From Anisus vortex (taxonomy: Eukaryota; Mollusca; Gastropoda; Planorbidae): 64,000 bases of DNA. Positions 55,046 to 64,000 of this stretch are shown here, piece after piece; position 1 is the stretch's first letter; every line of letters starts with the position of its first letter. Location: the NCBI GenBank assembly GCA_949126835.1, contig OX421509.1, positions 12,800,420 through 12,864,419 of the forward strand, given 5' to 3'. A program made the translations under genes and the position numbers. The notes below the pieces were generated by a model. It made no database searches. It was not told where the DNA came from and saw only the letters and a list, made by a program, of their open reading frames with translations.

Positions 55046-55182
55046 CCTCTTAGGTCCAGGCGGTATGCAACACAGGAACACCTTTCAGACCCAAGGGAAA
55101 AAGCCTGGCCTTCACTGGGATTCAAACCCAGGACCTTTGGTATGCCAACCAAACAATGCTGCAGCTCAGCCACCCTGCCCCC
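55046..55182 (-). mobile_element. SINE family A, 3'-truncated
   Basis: The head and box-B-like GGGTTTGAATCC region is kept (55182-55100). The body beyond the GTGTTCCTG region is missing. Confidence 0.7.
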
Positions 55183-55349
55183 TCATCCATTGAATGATTA
55201 GGACTATTAAAAGATATATCAACTGTGCATCTCTCTATAAAAGTTTATAAAAATATATTGCTGACAAGTATTTTAATGATTATCCAAACAAGAACAATCA
55301 TGATTATCCAAAACATCCCTAAGATTAAGTGTTATTGTGCATTACTTAC

Positions 55350-60783
<5,434 letters not shown>

Positions 60784-61062
60784 GGCCATGGAATGCAGTC
60801 AACCACTTGTGAGCCATATAAATAAAAAACAAATAAATAATAGCCCTTAGTCTTTAGCATACCTTTGTTTCACAAAGTAGAGTAGGTTAGTAGGCCTACA
60901 CATTCAGTGGAAATTTAGTAAGTAAGATAATTAGGTTTTGTTCGCCAATAGCATCTTGTAAACTAGGACGCTGTCTGTTGCTATAGGGCAGGGTTGCCAG
61001 GTAATTTAAAAGTTGAGGCTAAAATAATTTATATACTATAATTTATATAGTTCAGTGTAGTT

Positions 61063-61250
61063 ATAAGTTAAGTACCCGTCTGACCAAATTGATCCATAGA
61101 TCCAGTAAAGCAGCGTTCACCAGTTTCTGTGGCCATGGCATACTAGGTGATTGTGTGGCCAGTATTATGCACAGCTACCTTTACTTTTCCCCAACTAAGG
61201 TCAGGAATCCCATCAGAGCTGGGTAAACTCACGGACACCCTCCAGACCTT
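61063..61250 (-). mobile_element. SINE family A, truncated, in the 5' UTR intron of copy B
   Basis: Body from GGAGGGTGTCC to GACGGGTACTTAACT on the minus strand. No tRNA head. Confidence 0.75.
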
Positions 61251-63166
61251 ATTGACGATTAGGGCTTTTATGATATGATTTGAATAAACTTGTTTAATGT
61301 GCCTTTTAAATAAATTGTTTGTTGATTTAGTAGTTTCATTATTGTGGTTGTGGTTCAATGGTCAGTATTGTTTGTTTTCGTCGTGCTGTAAGATCACGTG
61401 CTACCTATAGCCCCCCTGTGTAACTTGTCCCAATAAAAGTTAGTTATTTTTCAACAACTTTAAAACTAGACTTGTGTTTTCTATCAAGACATTACACTGC
61501 AGATGTTATTTTGTAAATAGGCTATGTAGTGGATTGGATATGCCGGCTCAAGCTACCAGTAAAACATGATGCTTCAAGGGGCGCTGTGAGGTTAGGAGTG
61601 ACATTAAAGATCTGCCAGTTAAATAATAACCGATTATAGGCCTATCTAATAGACTTTTAAGGGTGATAGAGCGAAAAAATGTTGATGCCACGAAATAATT
61701 CAATAATGTTGGATCACAATCATCGCATAGATTGCCAGCCTAGTGGTCATCTTAGTAGCCTAGTGTTTAGTGACCGCTCATTTTCAAAGGTAGCGCTGAA
61801 GAACATTTTTGCCATAAGAAAATGGGCACCCTGAAATAATTTATTATCATCTACGTTTACTGTTTTAATTTTAAATGCACATAGATAGGTCTACTGGTCT
61901 TTTCTTTTTATTATTTTTAAATAATGTAATTTCTCCATTTAAAAACTTTAAGCGAGAAAAATTGGGTTCAAGCATTATGAGCTCTGGGTATATTATAGGC
62001 CTAGGCTACATCCCCACACTGAGTGGAGTGGTCCGAAATATAAACAAAAAATGTTGCGTTGTTCGTCCCTCGTTTCCGATGATGACCACGTTTTCCAATA
62101 GCCCAATTCATTTTTCCCAATTCTGCTTTGGGCTCCAAAAATTCTTAACAAAAATATTATAAACAACCATCCTTATATAAAGTCTATTATAAAAGAAAAC
62201 GGCGATATTTTCATTTTAAAACTACCCTTGAATTAACAATCTGGCAAACGTTTCTTTAAAATTTGGCTAAAGCATAATTTCTTTGGCCTACATTTGATTT
62301 TGGCCAAAGTGGTACCGGTATGTTGACATCTAGAGGGAGGAGCAGCTCTTTTAATTCGCTATTGGCGAAAACAAGCGATAATTAATGCCCATCACTGCTA
62401 AACACATATAACAATAAAGATAGACTATAGGACTATACTGACTATAGACTATAGAGGGGATATATAAAGTCTATAGAATATAGTTATGAATATAGAATAT
62501 AGACTATATTTTTTCAGATCATATTATAATCACTTAGACTTAAATCAGACTCATAACTCATAGTTAGTCATACAGTCATACTGACTCATACATAATCATA
62601 CTCATACAATATTAATTTAATTTAATTATTAAATTATTGATTGCGCCTGCTGGACAATTCCTAGCCTAGTTTTAGTAGTTACTAGTTATCAAATTCTTTC
62701 AATTTCATTTCAGAATTTCACAGCTAGGCTATTCTAGTATTCATTCAAATTCACTGTAACTGTAGCCTACTGTATGTGTATGATTGTAACTTGTAACCTA
62801 CCTACAAATTATGGTAGCACAGTCAAAATCCTATAAAATTACAATGATCAACGAATAATGAATGGTCACGAATCCAGTAGGCTTTCGAAGTTTAGTATAT
62901 ATTATATATAATTAAATTTAGTAAAAATAATATTGCAGATGTCTTGCTATAAGAGTATTATAACAATTTTTTTTAATTTCGCGGGAAAACAATTGCGCCC
63001 AGCGCGAAATTGAAAGATTTTTTCTTAGAAAAAAAGGGGCAATTTGGCAAAAGATTCGGATTTTCCAAAAAAATCGGAAAAGTCACAACTGTGATATTGG
63101 CAACCGTTATTTCTAATAAACGTGAAAAAAAATGTTTTAGCATTAAAAAAATGTAAATTCACTTAC
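61251..63166. other. 5' UTR intron of copy B
   Basis: No coding segment is recognised. A stretch with CAATAAAAGTTAGTT near 61430 resembles an LTR end but has no partner. The region near 62430-62600 is low complexity (GACTATA and CTCATA motifs). Confidence 0.35.
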
Positions 63167-63275
63167 AGCAATGTTTATTTACTTCAACTTATTTATATGA
63201 TTTAATTTTAGAAGTTGTAACTCATCGACACCATCTTATAATAGGCAGTCTCATATGGCGGCCATCTTGGATAAT
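63167..63275 (-). promoter_or_regulatory. PSIP1: non-coding first exon and promoter of copy B
   Basis: On the minus strand, CCAAGATGGCCGCCATATGA (63270-63251), a double YY1-type site, is followed by AAGATGGTGTCGATGAGTTA (63237-63218) and an exon ending AATAAACATTGCT with donor GTAAGT (exon end 63167). The last parts align with the copy A first exon at 45639-45720. Confidence 0.6.
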
Positions 63276-64000
63276 CGGCTAAATTGGTCGCCATTAAAAA
63301 TTGGAAGCTTGTTTCGCTTTTTTACGGCTTAGACGAGGGTCTACAAACTGGACGCACGAGAAATAAATTAAATATATAGATGAGTGACTGTATAGGGAAC
63401 TCTTTTTTTTTTTTCATTTGAGAACGAAAGTCAAGCAGCGTTTTATGACCTGTTTTTACATAAAAATTTGAAAGGTATATATTTACAGTTTACAGAGCTG
63501 AAATAAACAGGTAGGCCTAAGTTTCATAAGCAGGGCCGTGGAGTCGTAGTCGAGGAGTCGGCAAACAATGCTTCGACTCCTACTAAATTTAGATTGGAAT
63601 TTTAAAGAAAGTAAGCAAGTTTAATTTAATCTCCAAATTAAAATTCTGTTACTGTTAATCTGAGTGTTAATGATCAATGAAACACCGTGACTGCGTGACC
63701 ATCCCTGCCTTAAAAATATTACAAACTGGTTGGTGAAGAAAAAAAGTGAGCCCCATCTCCCCCTTCCCATCCTGCTTTAATTGATAATAGGCCTACTTGA
63801 AAAAAATGACCCCCCCCCCCCCGGCCTCCTTACCGATGAGTCGGCGATGAGATAGTCCCCTTCTGTAGGCCTACTCCCTCCCCCCCCCCCCCTCAACCGC
63901 CATTATTTATAATTTTACAATTAGAAGTGTCAATGAAGAAAGAAAAATGCCTGCTTTTTACTGATGATAATTAGCATGTCCACATGCTTTTTTGTTTATT
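63276..64000. other. upstream flank of the LEDGF-like locus
   Basis: No gene recognised. A hAT-like left end, GCAGGGCCGTGGAGTCGTAG, at about 63532 has no visible partner. C-runs of 12 and 13 lie at about 63811 and 63879. Confidence 0.35.

Noticed and set aside
61370..61500. Possible solo LTR (CAATAAAAGTTAGTT, then AAGACATTACA)
   Set aside because: No TG...CA boundaries or target-site duplication could be fixed and there is no partner LTR in the window.

Overview
The window looks like nuclear DNA of an invertebrate animal, most likely a mollusc and probably a gastropod. That placement is inference from gene structure and repeat style, not from a marker gene. It is AT-rich, intron-rich and full of SINEs, LINE fragments, hAT elements and minisatellites. 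Only two genes can be reconstructed with confidence. Most open reading frames are chance products of low-complexity DNA or shadows of exons.

Layout. Bases 159-302 hold the last coding exon of an unrecognised plus-strand gene, followed by UTR or intergenic DNA, and a possible orphan exon lies at 5766-5845. From 5.4 to 9.5 kb there are SINEs and a decayed LINE. From 9910 to 14324 lies a complete four-exon plus-strand gene for a p24 cargo receptor (TMED7-like, 209 aa). From 14.3 to 21.1 kb there is a long 3' UTR or spacer with SINE pieces.

From 22486 to about 63.3 kb, on the minus strand, lies a large LEDGF/HRP2-type chromatin gene with an N-terminal PWWP domain and an integrase-binding-type domain (IBD) further on. 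Twelve exons at 22486-34637 (middle, IBD and C-terminus) occur once. The 5' part, made of promoter, non-coding first exon and coding exons 1-5, occurs twice in tandem: block A at 35338-45.72 kb and block B at 55350-63.24 kb. Block A plus the shared exons sums to exactly 3183 nt (1060 codons and stop) with every junction in phase. Block B ends in the same phase, so it could splice to the same 3' exons. I see no second set of 3' exons between the blocks. This is either a gene with two alternative promoter and PWWP cassettes or a partial tandem duplication.

Block A's first intron carries a hAT transposon whose transposase lacks its catalytic core, with a second, GTF2IRD2-like hAT nested in it and target-site duplications still visible. 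A 26-bp minisatellite of about 1.3 kb lies just upstream of block A. Two unrelated genes each have a tandem repeat that copies a splice site: the acceptor of TMED7 exon 3 and the donor of LEDGF-like exon 15. One tRNA-derived SINE family shares its 3' tail with a LINE present in the same window.
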